NCBI RefSeq assembly: GCF_001641265.1
Contig: NW_020167522.1
Coordinates: forward strand, 558,001-622,000
Length of the DNA stretch: 64,000 nucleotides
Source: Pseudogymnoascus destructans
Lineage: Eukaryota > Ascomycota > Leotiomycetes > Thelebolales > Thelebolaceae
Reading direction: 5' to 3'
Shown here: positions 21,901-30,613 of the stretch, one piece after another
How the letters are laid out: every line of letters begins with the position of its first letter
How positions within the stretch are numbered: position 1 is the stretch's first letter
Made by a program: the position numbers and the translations under genes
Notes under the pieces: model-generated
Seen by the model: only the letters and a program-made list of their open reading frames with translations
The model's database searches: none
Told to the model about the DNA's origin: nothing

Positions 21901-22204
21901 TACTTGTCTACTCTAAGAAGTTTGATAAGGAAAAGTGGGCTAAGGTATCAGCTGCACAGGATATGTTGTTCCTGGAGCTAGAGTAGAGGAGAACTTGAGT
22001 TGCTAAAGTTATAGCGCTGGAGTACCTTTCGCGTTGGAAAACCAGGTATTTAAGTACTTCATCGTAGCCAGACTTCTGGTAACCTTCTGATAATCGAGCA
22101 ATTTGCCAAATGCCATCTCAATACTCAGAGTTGTTTGATTCTGACAGTATTCTCAGACTCTTTTCCGTCTTCTCAACGACTATCCTCATTAAATCAAGTC
22201 TGTA

Positions 22205-22401
22205 AGGACACAGGGCACCCAGCTCACAGTAATAGCATATGAGAGTGCAAGTCAGAGGCTAAACGGATGCTATCCTATAGGTCTACTACGAAGGATACAA
22301 AAAAGATGAAGAGAGGAACCCCCGTTGGGTCAATCTCCTTAAGTACCTGAAACGGGTCCGACTCAGCTAACCTGCCTTAACTCTTATCATGTGACCGTAA
22401 C
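22205..22401. repeat. Right arm of internal long inverted repeat
   Basis: Inverse of the left arm at 20713-21035; ends GTGACCGTAAC. Identity is highest at 22215-22320. Confidence 0.75.
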
Positions 22402-22439
22402 CTGCCCGACTCAGATCCTTTCCATCACTGAGGGACAGG

Positions 22440-22850
22440 CATCCTTACAAAGTCCCTGCAGGCCTTGAATATATTGGCAAGTTAAACCAATTCGTCAAAT
22501 GGACTAAGGATACACACGATATATTCATTGAGTGGTGGAAGCTATCACGATGGTATGAACAACACTCAGATCATACTACAAAACTCCTTATGAAGATTGC
22601 ATGGGATTCAACCAACTGGAGTTCTCAATACTGGAGAAGTTATCACCAAGGAGCAGACCGGCTTTCTGGAGAACCATGTGTTATTTGTACTTATTGTTCG
22701 AAGGCCCTTACGCATCCTGCAATCAAGTCTGCTGGCCCAAAGTCTATGGCAACACATCTTGCATCAGACATTTGCAAAAAGAAGTCACAGATGGGAAGGA
22801 TAGTCTCTATCAAATGCGAATCAATCAAATGCAACCTCAACAAGTAAGGA
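22440..22850 (+). pseudogene. BED-type zinc finger fragment of a hAT transposase
   Basis: Open frame with KWTKDTHDIFIEWWK, then CVICTYCSKALTHP and SMATHLASDICKKK. The C-x2-C ... H-x4-C spacing followed by basic residues is the BED finger that hAT transposases use to bind element ends. The frame ends at 22847 in an intron-like GTAAGGATTACC donor; no catalytic domain follows before the right end of the element. Confidence 0.6.
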
Positions 22851-23386
22851 TTACCAGATTATTACCAGAATTATGTAGGTTAATACCTATAATAAGATCA
22901 TATTCTCACACAAGAGACATTTTATGAACAAGTTCTATACACAGTTATCTTGACTCATAGCTCGTTCCGCTCAGTCGAGGATCCTCATCAAGACCCTATA
23001 AATACTTTAGGTATTAGTAGGTCTGGCCGGCCTCATCAAGCAAGGTGGAGGGATGTTCTTAAGCATATATAATAGATAATAGCGTTCTAATAATCTTCTG
23101 ATAATCATGGTACTTAGATAGAGGAATATACATGATTCGTTCTCACAGCTTACTAGAGATGGCGAGAGTGATGCTAATAGATGTAATACTACTTAACCAT
23201 AAAACAGTATTAATCGTATGAGGGACTGTTCACATGATGCATAAATCTTACACGTGATAGCCGAGTACTCACCGGGTTTTTACAGAGTAACTGAGTATTG
23301 ACCTCACTCACCGAGTCGAGTAAAAGGTTCAGCTACTCACCCAGCTGAGTAACCCACTGAGCGAGTGAGCCGAGTATTGAGCGAGT

Positions 23387-23399
23387 AGTGCGCAGCCTA
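23387..23399. repeat. Right terminal inverted repeat of hAT element
   Basis: AGTGCGCAGCCTA, exact inverse of 19157-19169. Confidence 0.9.
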
Positions 23400-23746
23400 C
23401 TAGTAACAAGAAAGTCATTGTCTGTGTTGATGGCAAGGCATACTGGCTTTCTAACGCCTCTGGCAATGCACAATGGTGCATCCAAGACGGTGATGGTGTA
23501 TCATTTTGCCAGAAGAATCAATGTAGCACGGCGCCTGGAATCGATCAACTCGCTGCCGATGGAACAAACAACCCTTGGGGAGGTTTAAGTGTGGTCGACA
23601 TCATTATTAGCTCAGTTAATAGCTACAAAGCTAATGGTGACAAAAATGGCTTCGGGTTGGACACTTCGAAGGGCCCTACAAATCAACGATCTTGCATCGA
23701 ATGGGATACAAGCTCCAGGCGTCTTTACGTTGCCGATATGTTCTGA
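23400..23746 (+). pseudogene. 3' part of the gene split by the hAT element
   Basis: Starts with the right copy of the target duplication (23400-23407) and continues in one clean frame: NKKVIVCVDGKAYWLSNASG, then WCIQDGDGVSFCQKNQC, WGGLSVVDIIISSVNSYKAN, ending VADMF at the stop 23744-23746. The good state of this frame, with conserved-looking Cys and Trp, suggests that the gene was intact until recently. It joins the 5' part at 18150-19156 when the element and one duplication are removed. Function unrecognised. Confidence 0.6.
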
Positions 23747-24247
23747 GAAAGAGGCTTTTTCGAATTGGGCTCAAGCAACTTCGGATAGACCTAGCGTCCA
23801 TATAGATAAGGCGGCGAAAGAGTACCCTTGTAATCAATAGGATGCTGACGAGGGTGGACATGCAGAGTGGAAAGGGGGTTTTAGAGTGATACGTCGTCTT
23901 CGTCAAGACAGGGGAAATTTAACTTGAGGGGTTGCTTTTGTTTGATTGTGTAATTGGGAAGGGAACACTACTTATCACAAGAGTTTTGTCCAAATGACTT
24001 GTAAACACTGCGAGAACCATGCGTCCAACACTCTCGCCGCCCATCGTCTCTCTATCGCCCTCGCCGTCGTCTTAGCCTTCCTACTCTTTTTGTTCGAACT
24101 GCTGCTGTTCTATCTTCCAATCGTTATTCAATCATGCCAAAAGTTTAGCGCTGCGGCTTCTATACCCATCCCCCCCAACAGCCCAAAAAATATATCAAAG
24201 GAATATCAAAAAGAATATCAAAAAGAAACACCGAAGTATTCGAATAG
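23747..24247. other. Intergenic before the tRNA pair
   Basis: About 500 bp with no supported gene. A plus-strand open frame here runs straight through both tRNA genes and is spurious. AAAAAG runs at 24200-24235 read as T-runs on the minus strand and fit the terminator of the first tRNA. Confidence 0.5.
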
Positions 24248-24319
24248 TGACCTACGCAGGGATCGAACCTGCAATCTCTTGATTCGTAGTCAAGCGCCTT
24301 GCCATTGGGCCAGCAGGCC
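24248..24319 (-). tRNA. tRNA-Arg (anticodon ACG), copy 1
   Basis: 72-nt cloverleaf on the minus strand: acceptor GGCCTGC / GTAGGTC with discriminator A, A box TGGCCCAATGG, anticodon stem CTTGA/TCAAG with loop CTACGAA (anticodon ACG, reads CGN arginine codons after A34-to-I editing), and T arm GCAGG-TTCGATC-CCTGC. No intron. Followed on the minus strand by several T5 runs. Confidence 0.95.
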
Positions 24320-24472
24320 TATATTTTTATTTACGGACCCCCTAACTCGGCATTTCCAAGCGTTGTCTCCTCTACGATTTTTCTTAAAACAAAAAAAAAA
24401 GTGGATAACTGACTTGAAAAATATGAAATTTTGGCAAAAAAATATATATTTGGTAATATATACCGGAATATT

Positions 24473-24544
24473 TGACCTACGCAGGGATCGAACCTGCAAT
24501 CTCTTGATTCGTAGTCAAGCGCCTTGCCATTGGGCCAGCAGGCC
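24473..24544 (-). tRNA. tRNA-Arg (anticodon ACG), copy 2
   Basis: Identical 72-nt gene, same strand, 153 bp from copy 1. A T7 run follows on the minus strand at about 24437-24443. The spacer between copies is AT-rich and not similar to the flanks, so the copies look like an old tandem duplication kept identical by conversion or selection. Confidence 0.95.
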
Positions 24545-24840
24545 AGTTAATTTGGTTTAGGGTTGGTTGGTGTGGTATTTAAGCCCTATGAGTGTCACGA
24601 GCAGCATCACGTGCGGGGTACGATTATGTGTGCTACGGTGCCAAGACGGAGGGTCTTCCCTCCGACCCCCGCACGACGGACGGGTGGGGGTTGGGGCGAG
24701 GTGGTAATGGATTTGCCGATTTACACATGATAGATGGTGTATATGGTAGTGGTAGGCTGGAGAAGGTAAACTATATTTTGCTATTGAGTAAATTGCTACG
24801 TAATAAATTAGAGTATATGATGCTCTTGTTCTGTAAATTA

Positions 24841-25934
24841 ACGTAACTCGTGGCGTAATACGTCTAGTGGCGTAATGCGTCTAATTACAGGGGACTATTC
24901 AATTAAAACTTAAACCATTTAAAAATGGTACGCCAAAAAAGCCAGAGTGCAGCTAAAATCGAAGCTCGGGTCAATGAAGCAGTATTCTTACTCTTAGGCT
25001 AAAGTGGTTAAAACGCGTTTTTGAGCCTTCAACTTGTACAAAAGCGTGCGGTCAATATCGCCTTCTTATTTGTGACGGCCATGACTCTCACATTAGTAGA
25101 AGCTTTATAGCTCACTGTCTTTAAAATCGAATTATACTTCTTATCCTCCCACCTCAACATCACACTTACTTCAGCCACTTGATGTTGCAATTTTTAGCCT
25201 ATTAAAGAAGCGACTAACTGCTGCGCTCTCAAGCTCAACTCATACGAATCCAAAAGTTTGAATGGATGGAGATACAAGCCTGATCGGATGTTTGCAATTA
25301 CCAAAATATTAAATCAGCATGGCGTGGAGCTGGGTTATTCCCATTTAACCCACAAAGAGCGCTTCGTACGATGGTTTAAGAGGAACCCTATGAGCTAGAA
25401 AGACCTAAAACACCAACCTAATTTGATATTTTCGATCGAGTCTTTGTAAATAGCTCACCTCTAAACGAAACCTTATAGGTAGCAAATGAGCTTCTTAATT
25501 TAACAATACAAGCTCGTACGGATATTACTACACTAGTCCGTTAGTATATTAAGAAATTGACAGCGGGAACTGAGCAACTTCAAGCTCAAAGTATTGTCTA
25601 CCAACATGATGCAAACAAACTCCGATCGATCATAAAGAAGCGTACGACCCGTACGAAGGGAAAGAGGGCAGTCTTAAAGGGTCACTTCTATATTTCTACA
25701 GAATTATGTGATGTAGTAGAGGCTGAAAAAGCTACAAAAAAGCAAGTAGGTAAAAAGGGCAAAACAAAGGGCAAGGGTGTATCTTACGAGACTGAGTGTG
25801 AAGCAGATGTTGAAGGAGAGGGTCAAGATGAATCTGAGAGCGACATTGGAGATTGTATTATTGTTGATGTTCAGAAATCTAGGTTTTAATAGAATAGTCC
25901 CCTGCAATTAGACGCATTACGCCACGAGTTACGT
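24841..25934. mobile_element. Fot1/pogo-like (Tc1-mariner) element, internally deleted
   Basis: 1094 bp flanked by a TA dinucleotide at each end. Terminal inverted repeats begin ACGTAACTCGTGGCGTAAT and run to GGGGACTATTC, about 43 bp; the left one contains an extra tandem copy of CGTCTAGTGGCGTAATG. Remnants of a plus-strand transposase: an N-terminal MVRQKSQSAAKIEARVNEA, a CENP-B-like helix-turn-helix region with LNGWRYKPDRMFAITKIL and HKERFVRWFKRNP, and a charged C-terminal region from 25557 to 25888. Fot1 elements are normally near 1.9 kb; the DDE/DDD catalytic core is missing and stops occur, so it is a non-autonomous relic. Confidence 0.8.
25557..25889 (+). pseudogene. C-terminal fragment of pogo-type transposase
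   Basis: 110-residue frame rich in Lys and Glu. QLQAQSIVYQHDANKLRSII resembles the coiled tail after the catalytic core of fungal Fot1/pogo transposases. It stops just inside the right inverted repeat. The catalytic acidic residues are absent. Confidence 0.5.
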
Positions 25935-25936
25935 TA

Positions 25937-26433
25937 GAGTGTAATTGCAAGGATATATATTGGTGCTAAAATAAATATTTTATTTATATATTCGGCCTCG
26001 TAGGAAAAATATATATTGTCGATTTAATATCAAACTACAGTAGATAATACATACTACTACTACTCAGACATACTTTCTGAGCAATGGTTATATCTTCACC
26101 AGACGCCAAAGAAGAGCTCGAAGAAATTATGAACATGTCAAGTTGAGATTCATCATAGTTATCTACCGCCAATCCGTCTGCAAAGTCACCCCAACCAACT
26201 ATCCCCCCCCCGAACAACTCGCCATACCAAACTCATGCATCCTCCTCCTAAAAAAAAAAGCAAAGACCCAGCTCGCCCAATCCACACAGACGCCAACCCG
26301 TTAAATCAGAAAAAAATCCAGCGATTTATGGGGTGTCATAAAAACTCAAAAAACCTAACAAACACCTGGCAATAATGCATTGCGAGAAAAAAAAAAAAAA
26401 AAACACACAATCGTGTAGGAGAACCCCCCAAAT
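25937..26433. other. Intergenic
   Basis: About 500 bp, AT-rich with an A-run at 26390-26402. It should include the UBC8 3' UTR. Nothing else seen. Confidence 0.4.
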
Positions 26434-27510
26434 CTAGAGCTCCTCCATCGTGCCGGCTGCCTCGTCGTCGTCGGAGCCGAAGGAGGCGACGGAGGACATG
26501 TCGTCGTCGTCGTCGGACTCGGCGCCATTGTCGTCGATGGCTTCGCGGGTGGCGTATTTAGAGACGTATTCTGGGTGCGTTAGTAGCTTGTTCATAATAC
26601 GACTTGCGCTTCGAAAAATTCGTCGAGGTGGTGGAGAAAGGGTGCGTACCTTTGACCTTCGCCTCATACGTCTTCGGCTCCCGCATAAGTAACGATGCCG
26701 CTTCACCGTTTAACGGGTCCGTGGGATTCGGGTAACGCAAGAGCTGCGGCAGGAAGACCTCGAAAATATTGATCATATCGAACATGGGCGACCAGGTCTG
26801 GTTTATGACGTCGAGGCAGACAGAACCGGATCTATTTGCCGCCATCAGTTTTGGCCCAGTAACAACAATTACAGGGGGTGTACTGACAGCTCGTCGATAT
26901 TGGGGTGGAATATCCTGTTCACGAAGCCAATGCTTGGGCTCTTGTAGGGGTATTGGTCCGGTAGCTCGACATGGATCTTCCAGAGTCCGCCTTGGAATGG
27001 GGCTGTAGGATGTCAGGACCTTGTCTCGGGCGAAGGGACGAATTGAACCGGCAGGACTCACTTTCTTCGGGGCCCTTGAAGCGGACGTAGAATTCTTGCC
27101 TTTGCCTTGTAAGTCGAGTATTCTGAGCTGGAAAGTCATGGGTGGTTGTGCGTACACTATACATTATCAGCGATGTCGGTTGGTAGTGGCGGCGGTGCCA
27201 ATACGGACTAGAAGGCAAAGACTCACTGTTGTCATTGACCAGAGTAACCTCATAGTCGCTCATAAGCCTATCACCAAGCGTCAGTATTCTCGTGAGGCAT
27301 GTCGTTTTACAGAGCAGGTTCGTACATCCTGTAAGTATGTTAGCAGGTGTGCCTAAGTGATTGTCATCTGGGCGGGCGTAGCGAAGATGGTGGGACAGAG
27401 GAGGCGCATTTACTTCATAACCTTATATATAAAAGTCAGCAAGGGACACACTATAGTACTTCATCATGTCAACTCACATCAGTCTCTATCCTCCTCCGGG
27501 GGCTGCTCAT
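26434..27510 (-). CDS. UBC8: Ubiquitin-conjugating enzyme E2, UBC8/UBE2H type
   Basis: E2 enzyme; in yeast Ubc8 works with the GID E3 ligase to degrade gluconeogenic enzymes. Preferred exons (minus): 27478-27510, 27414-27421 (8 nt), 27326-27328 (3 nt), 27227-27267, 27156 (1 nt), 27062-27099, 26888-27002, 26650-26831, 26434-26570; 185 aa. The protein starts MSSPRRRIETD and, with the two microexons, continues VMKMLMSDYEVTLVNDN as in other fungi. The active Cys is about residue 85 in SGSVCLDVINQTW. The tail is acidic (SDDDDDMSS), as usual. The join after VNDN is uncertain: one extra base is needed to give NDNMQEF. The alternative acceptor at 27127 would instead add nine residues. Every other junction restores family sequence. 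Confidence 0.85.
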
Positions 27511-28494
27511 CTTGGCGTTTGCTCTTCGGCCGCACCGCCACCCACAGCTGGTCCTTGTCTTGTCCTGTGTCTACGGCCTTGGGGGATATATGTTCTGGCT
27601 ATTCGACGCCTTCCTTGGGCCAGGCAGTTTATTGCTCGTCTCCTCCGTATAGTTCAGATCCTCCGTCGCTTTTGATCGCAGTGCAGTGGCGGAGTTGTTA
27701 TGCGCTCAAAGGATGCTTTCGATCGGGGTCGGGTGGAAGGCGAATTTCTGGCGAATCAGTGACAGACAGCTGTAGACAGCTGTGTGAGACCCTGCTTTGA
27801 AGGGTACACGCTAGATTCTCAGTCGAAATAGGGCTACGAAGCTGGAATATGCTGAAGTTGAAGCATGCAAGTATGTAATATGAAGGTCTGAAGGATGAGG
27901 GGATGGCCAGGTTACGTATGGAAACCCAGGTACCGTGTCACTGGCTGTGAAAGCCCATGTCTCGTCACTTCTACAGATCGGGCACGAGATCTGGTTCGTT
28001 GGTGGGGCATGGTGGGGGTTCGTTCACCAAAAAGAAAAGTCATAATGGATGTACCTCCGTACCCTTGTAATCGTTCCCCATCCCACTTCCCCAACGTCCA
28101 CAGCAGGATGTGGCGTGCAAACAGAGAATTAACTGTGTAAAATGCGTTATAACTCTCTGATAATTGATGCTTTGAACCCTGAAAATATGAATAGATGAGA
28201 GTAAACTATAAACTTCACATAAGTCCCATAGCAGAGTAAGACTGTTTACTGATCCAGAATTGAGCCGCCGGTTCCGACAAACCCCAGCCTCGGTAAACTG
28301 GGACTTGTCCGAAATAATCTCTCTCTCTCCACGCCGACCCAGATGTGCGCTGCATTCTCTATCACGACCTTCACTTCTTCAGACATGAAAAGGCAACACT
28401 CTTCCGGCTGAACAATGGCAGCCTCTGACTCAGATCCTTTTCCTTCCATCACCGCATTTCCCACAAGCAATCCGCACAACGCCAGCCCCAACCA
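27511..28494. promoter_or_regulatory. Divergent interval UBC8 / panB
   Basis: 984 bp between two divergent starts, so both promoters lie here. No coding exon or known site could be recognised. Confidence 0.4.
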
Positions 28495-29609
28495 ATGTCT
28501 CGAACCACCATCTTGAGCTCGCGTGCTCTCACTTCTCTATCCTCTCTCTCATCTGGAGTTTGCAGACCACCTTCATTTGCCGCTCGTCCGCTGCTCTCGC
28601 AATTACAATGCCGAAATAGCTCGCATTCGCCTATGGGCGCCGCGGTGGCGTCACCCAGAAAGAAAGTCACAATCAATACACTGCGCTCAATGTGCAAAAA
28701 GGGAGAACCCATAGCCATGATCACGGCGCATGACTTCCCCAGTGGACACGTTGCCGACCATGCTGGCATGGACATGGTCCTCGTTGGGGACAGTCTTGCC
28801 ATGGTAGCGCTGGGAATGGAGGACACGAGCGAGATAGTGTTAGAGGACATGCTCCTCCACTGCAAGTCCGTCGCACGAGCTACAAAGACAGCGTTCACAG
28901 TAAGTTCAAAAAGAAACCGGACACAAAATGTACACCGCTAATAGCCTGTTTGCAGATCGGTGATCTCCCTATGGGCTGCTATGAAATCTCTCCAGAACAA
29001 GCTCTTGCCAGCGCCATCCGCGTCATCAAGGAAGGCCGAATGCAAGCAGTCAAGCTCGAGGGCGGCCTGGAAATGGTGCCCACAATCCAGAAGATCACCA
29101 ACGCCGGCATCCCGGTCCTCGGCCACATCGGCCTCACTCCACAGCGCCAGAATGCCCTGGGCGGATTCAGAGTCCAAGGTAAGACGGCTGCCAGCGCAGT
29201 GAAGGTCCTCCACGATGCTCTTGCCATCCAGAAAGCGGGATGCTTTGCTGTCGTTGTGGAAGCTGTGCCTGCGGAGGTCGCGGCGTTAATCACGGAGCGT
29301 TTGGATATCCCCACTATCGGTATTGGCGCAGGCAGCGGCTGCTCCGGCCAGGTGCTGGTGCAGGTCGATATGGCGGGCAACTTCCCGCCAGGCCGTTTCT
29401 TGCCGAAGTTCGTGAAGCAGTATGGAGACGTTTGGGGCGAGACCAAGCGGGCGATAGAGTCATATAGAGATGAGGTGAAGAGCAGGGCGTACCCGGCGCA
29501 AGAGCACACTTACCCGATCTCGAAGGATGAGCTGGAGCAGTTTGAACGGGTTCTGGCGAATACCAGCAAGTCCAGCTTTGGTGGGCCGGAAGAGAGCGGC
29601 CGGAAGTAG
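28495..29609 (+). CDS. panB: Ketopantoate hydroxymethyltransferase
   Basis: First committed enzyme of pantothenate (vitamin B5) synthesis: transfers a hydroxymethyl group from methylene-tetrahydrofolate to 2-oxoisovalerate. Exons are 28495-28899 and 28956-29609 (352 aa, 56-bp intron). The N-terminal 45 residues are rich in Ser, Arg and Leu with almost no acidic residues, consistent with a mitochondrial presequence. Family motifs: ITAHDFPSGHVADHAGMD, VLVGDSLAMVALGMEDT (metal-binding Asp), KLEGGLEMV, GHIGLTPQ, FAVVVEAVP and IPTIGIGAGSGCSGQVLV. The insertion of residues around QNALGGFRVQGKTA is normal. Length and motif order match the family, with an extra C-terminal tail. Confidence 0.95.
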
Positions 29610-29745
29610 ATGTGGTGATGATAGTCAGCAGGGGGTGGCTTTTTGATTTTGGCGGTTCTTTATATTTAGTTTTCGTAGCAAGTGAAGCATACATAGCTCC
29701 ACCATATTTTAAATATAGCTATATTACCCTCATAATCTTGACTTC

Positions 29746-30311
29746 TCAACCAAAAGCTGGTGTCATTGAGTAGGAAACAATAAGCTGGTCATCCGTTTGA
29801 TTTCGAAAGCACTGGTATCCATTAGTCCCATGCAGTCCCGAGTACGTTTGCTTGAAGTAGCTCCAAGCTCCCAAACACTGGACTCACCCTATGCAGGTTC
29901 CCAACAATCTCATCCAACGAAGGCGCAAACGTATTATTCACATACAAAAACACACTATCCTGCGGCCCACACTTGACTACCCGCCTCAGATACGCAACCA
30001 CAGCCTCAAAGCGCTGCGTCGCATTGATGCGGCAGACCGGCTGCTTGAGAATAGGCGCGGACCCGATGGCCTTGAAGCGCACCGTCACTGCGGGACTGTG
30101 AGAATGCGGAACAGACTATAGGTGGGGTCAACGTACCTTTCGGTTTGTCGAAGGCTCCGGCGTCTTTTAGTGCCGCGGTTGCGTCGCGGGGGAGAGAGGC
30201 GAGGACGACCGAGGCAGTCATGGTGAGGGGCAGGTCGGCTTCATGGTCGTCGTCGGGGATGGGTGTGGCTTGAGAGGGGGAGGAGCGGACGGGGAGACTT
30301 GACTCGGACAT
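29746..30311 (-). CDS. ATG12: Ubiquitin-like autophagy protein ATG12
   Basis: Ubiquitin-like modifier conjugated to Atg5 (via Atg7 and Atg10); the Atg12-Atg5-Atg16 complex then drives Atg8 lipidation on the phagophore. Exons (minus): 30137-30311, 29888-30087, 29746-29811; 146 aa. The N-terminal 60 residues are a disordered Ser/Pro/Asp-rich leader. The ubiquitin fold begins VTVRFKAIGSAP and contains FLYVNNTFAPSLDEIVGNLHR; exon 3 supplies CFRNQTDDQLIVSYSMTPAFG, ending in the conjugated terminal Gly. Without exon 3 the frame would run into an unrelated tail, so the 76-bp second intron is well supported. The first intron uses the CGCAG acceptor; the nearer CACAG would give a stop. Confidence 0.92.
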
Positions 30312-30613
30312 TTTGGGGTTTGCTGAGACTGATAGCCTCGAGTCTTTGGAAGGAGGTTTGAATTGTAGACGCTGCTTGTGCTGGCGTGTGGCTTGGGAAG
30401 CTGTAGATGGTGGAGAGTGACCGAGGACGAGGCTCGCGAGGCTGAGATCTGATCTTTATGTCGGATGACTTGGACGGAACTTCACACACACTGAGACCAA
30501 GTTTCACGCTTTGGTGTTTGACGACTGGATGGAATCTTTCGAATTCTTTCCTATAGAATACATATAAATATACATAATTATCCGTTCGGATAAGTTACAC
30601 TAATCGTACACTA

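Larger units (their letters stand above)
19157..23399. mobile_element. hAT-type DNA transposon, composite and non-autonomous
   Basis: 4243-bp element bounded by perfect 13-bp inverted repeats TAGGCTGCGCACT / AGTGCGCAGCCTA and the 8-bp duplication CTAGTAAC. Both subterminal regions (about 19170-19290 and 23260-23390) carry dense GAGTA/TACTC and CTCGG/CCGAG motifs, the usual transposase-binding clusters of hAT elements. Inside are, left to right: a CATAACTC x4 array (about 19364-19397), a histone H3-like gene on the minus strand (19475-20096), an acidic ORF region with short introns, a 1.7-kb segment flanked by long inverted arms (20713-22401), and a BED-finger fragment (about 22440-22850). No RNase H-like catalytic core or hATC dimerisation domain is visible, so the copy depends on a transposase elsewhere. 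It interrupts a gene whose halves flank it. Confidence 0.85.

Noticed and set aside
23946..24560. 204-codon plus-strand frame
   Set aside because: Runs through both tRNA genes and contains the same translated tRNA peptide twice.
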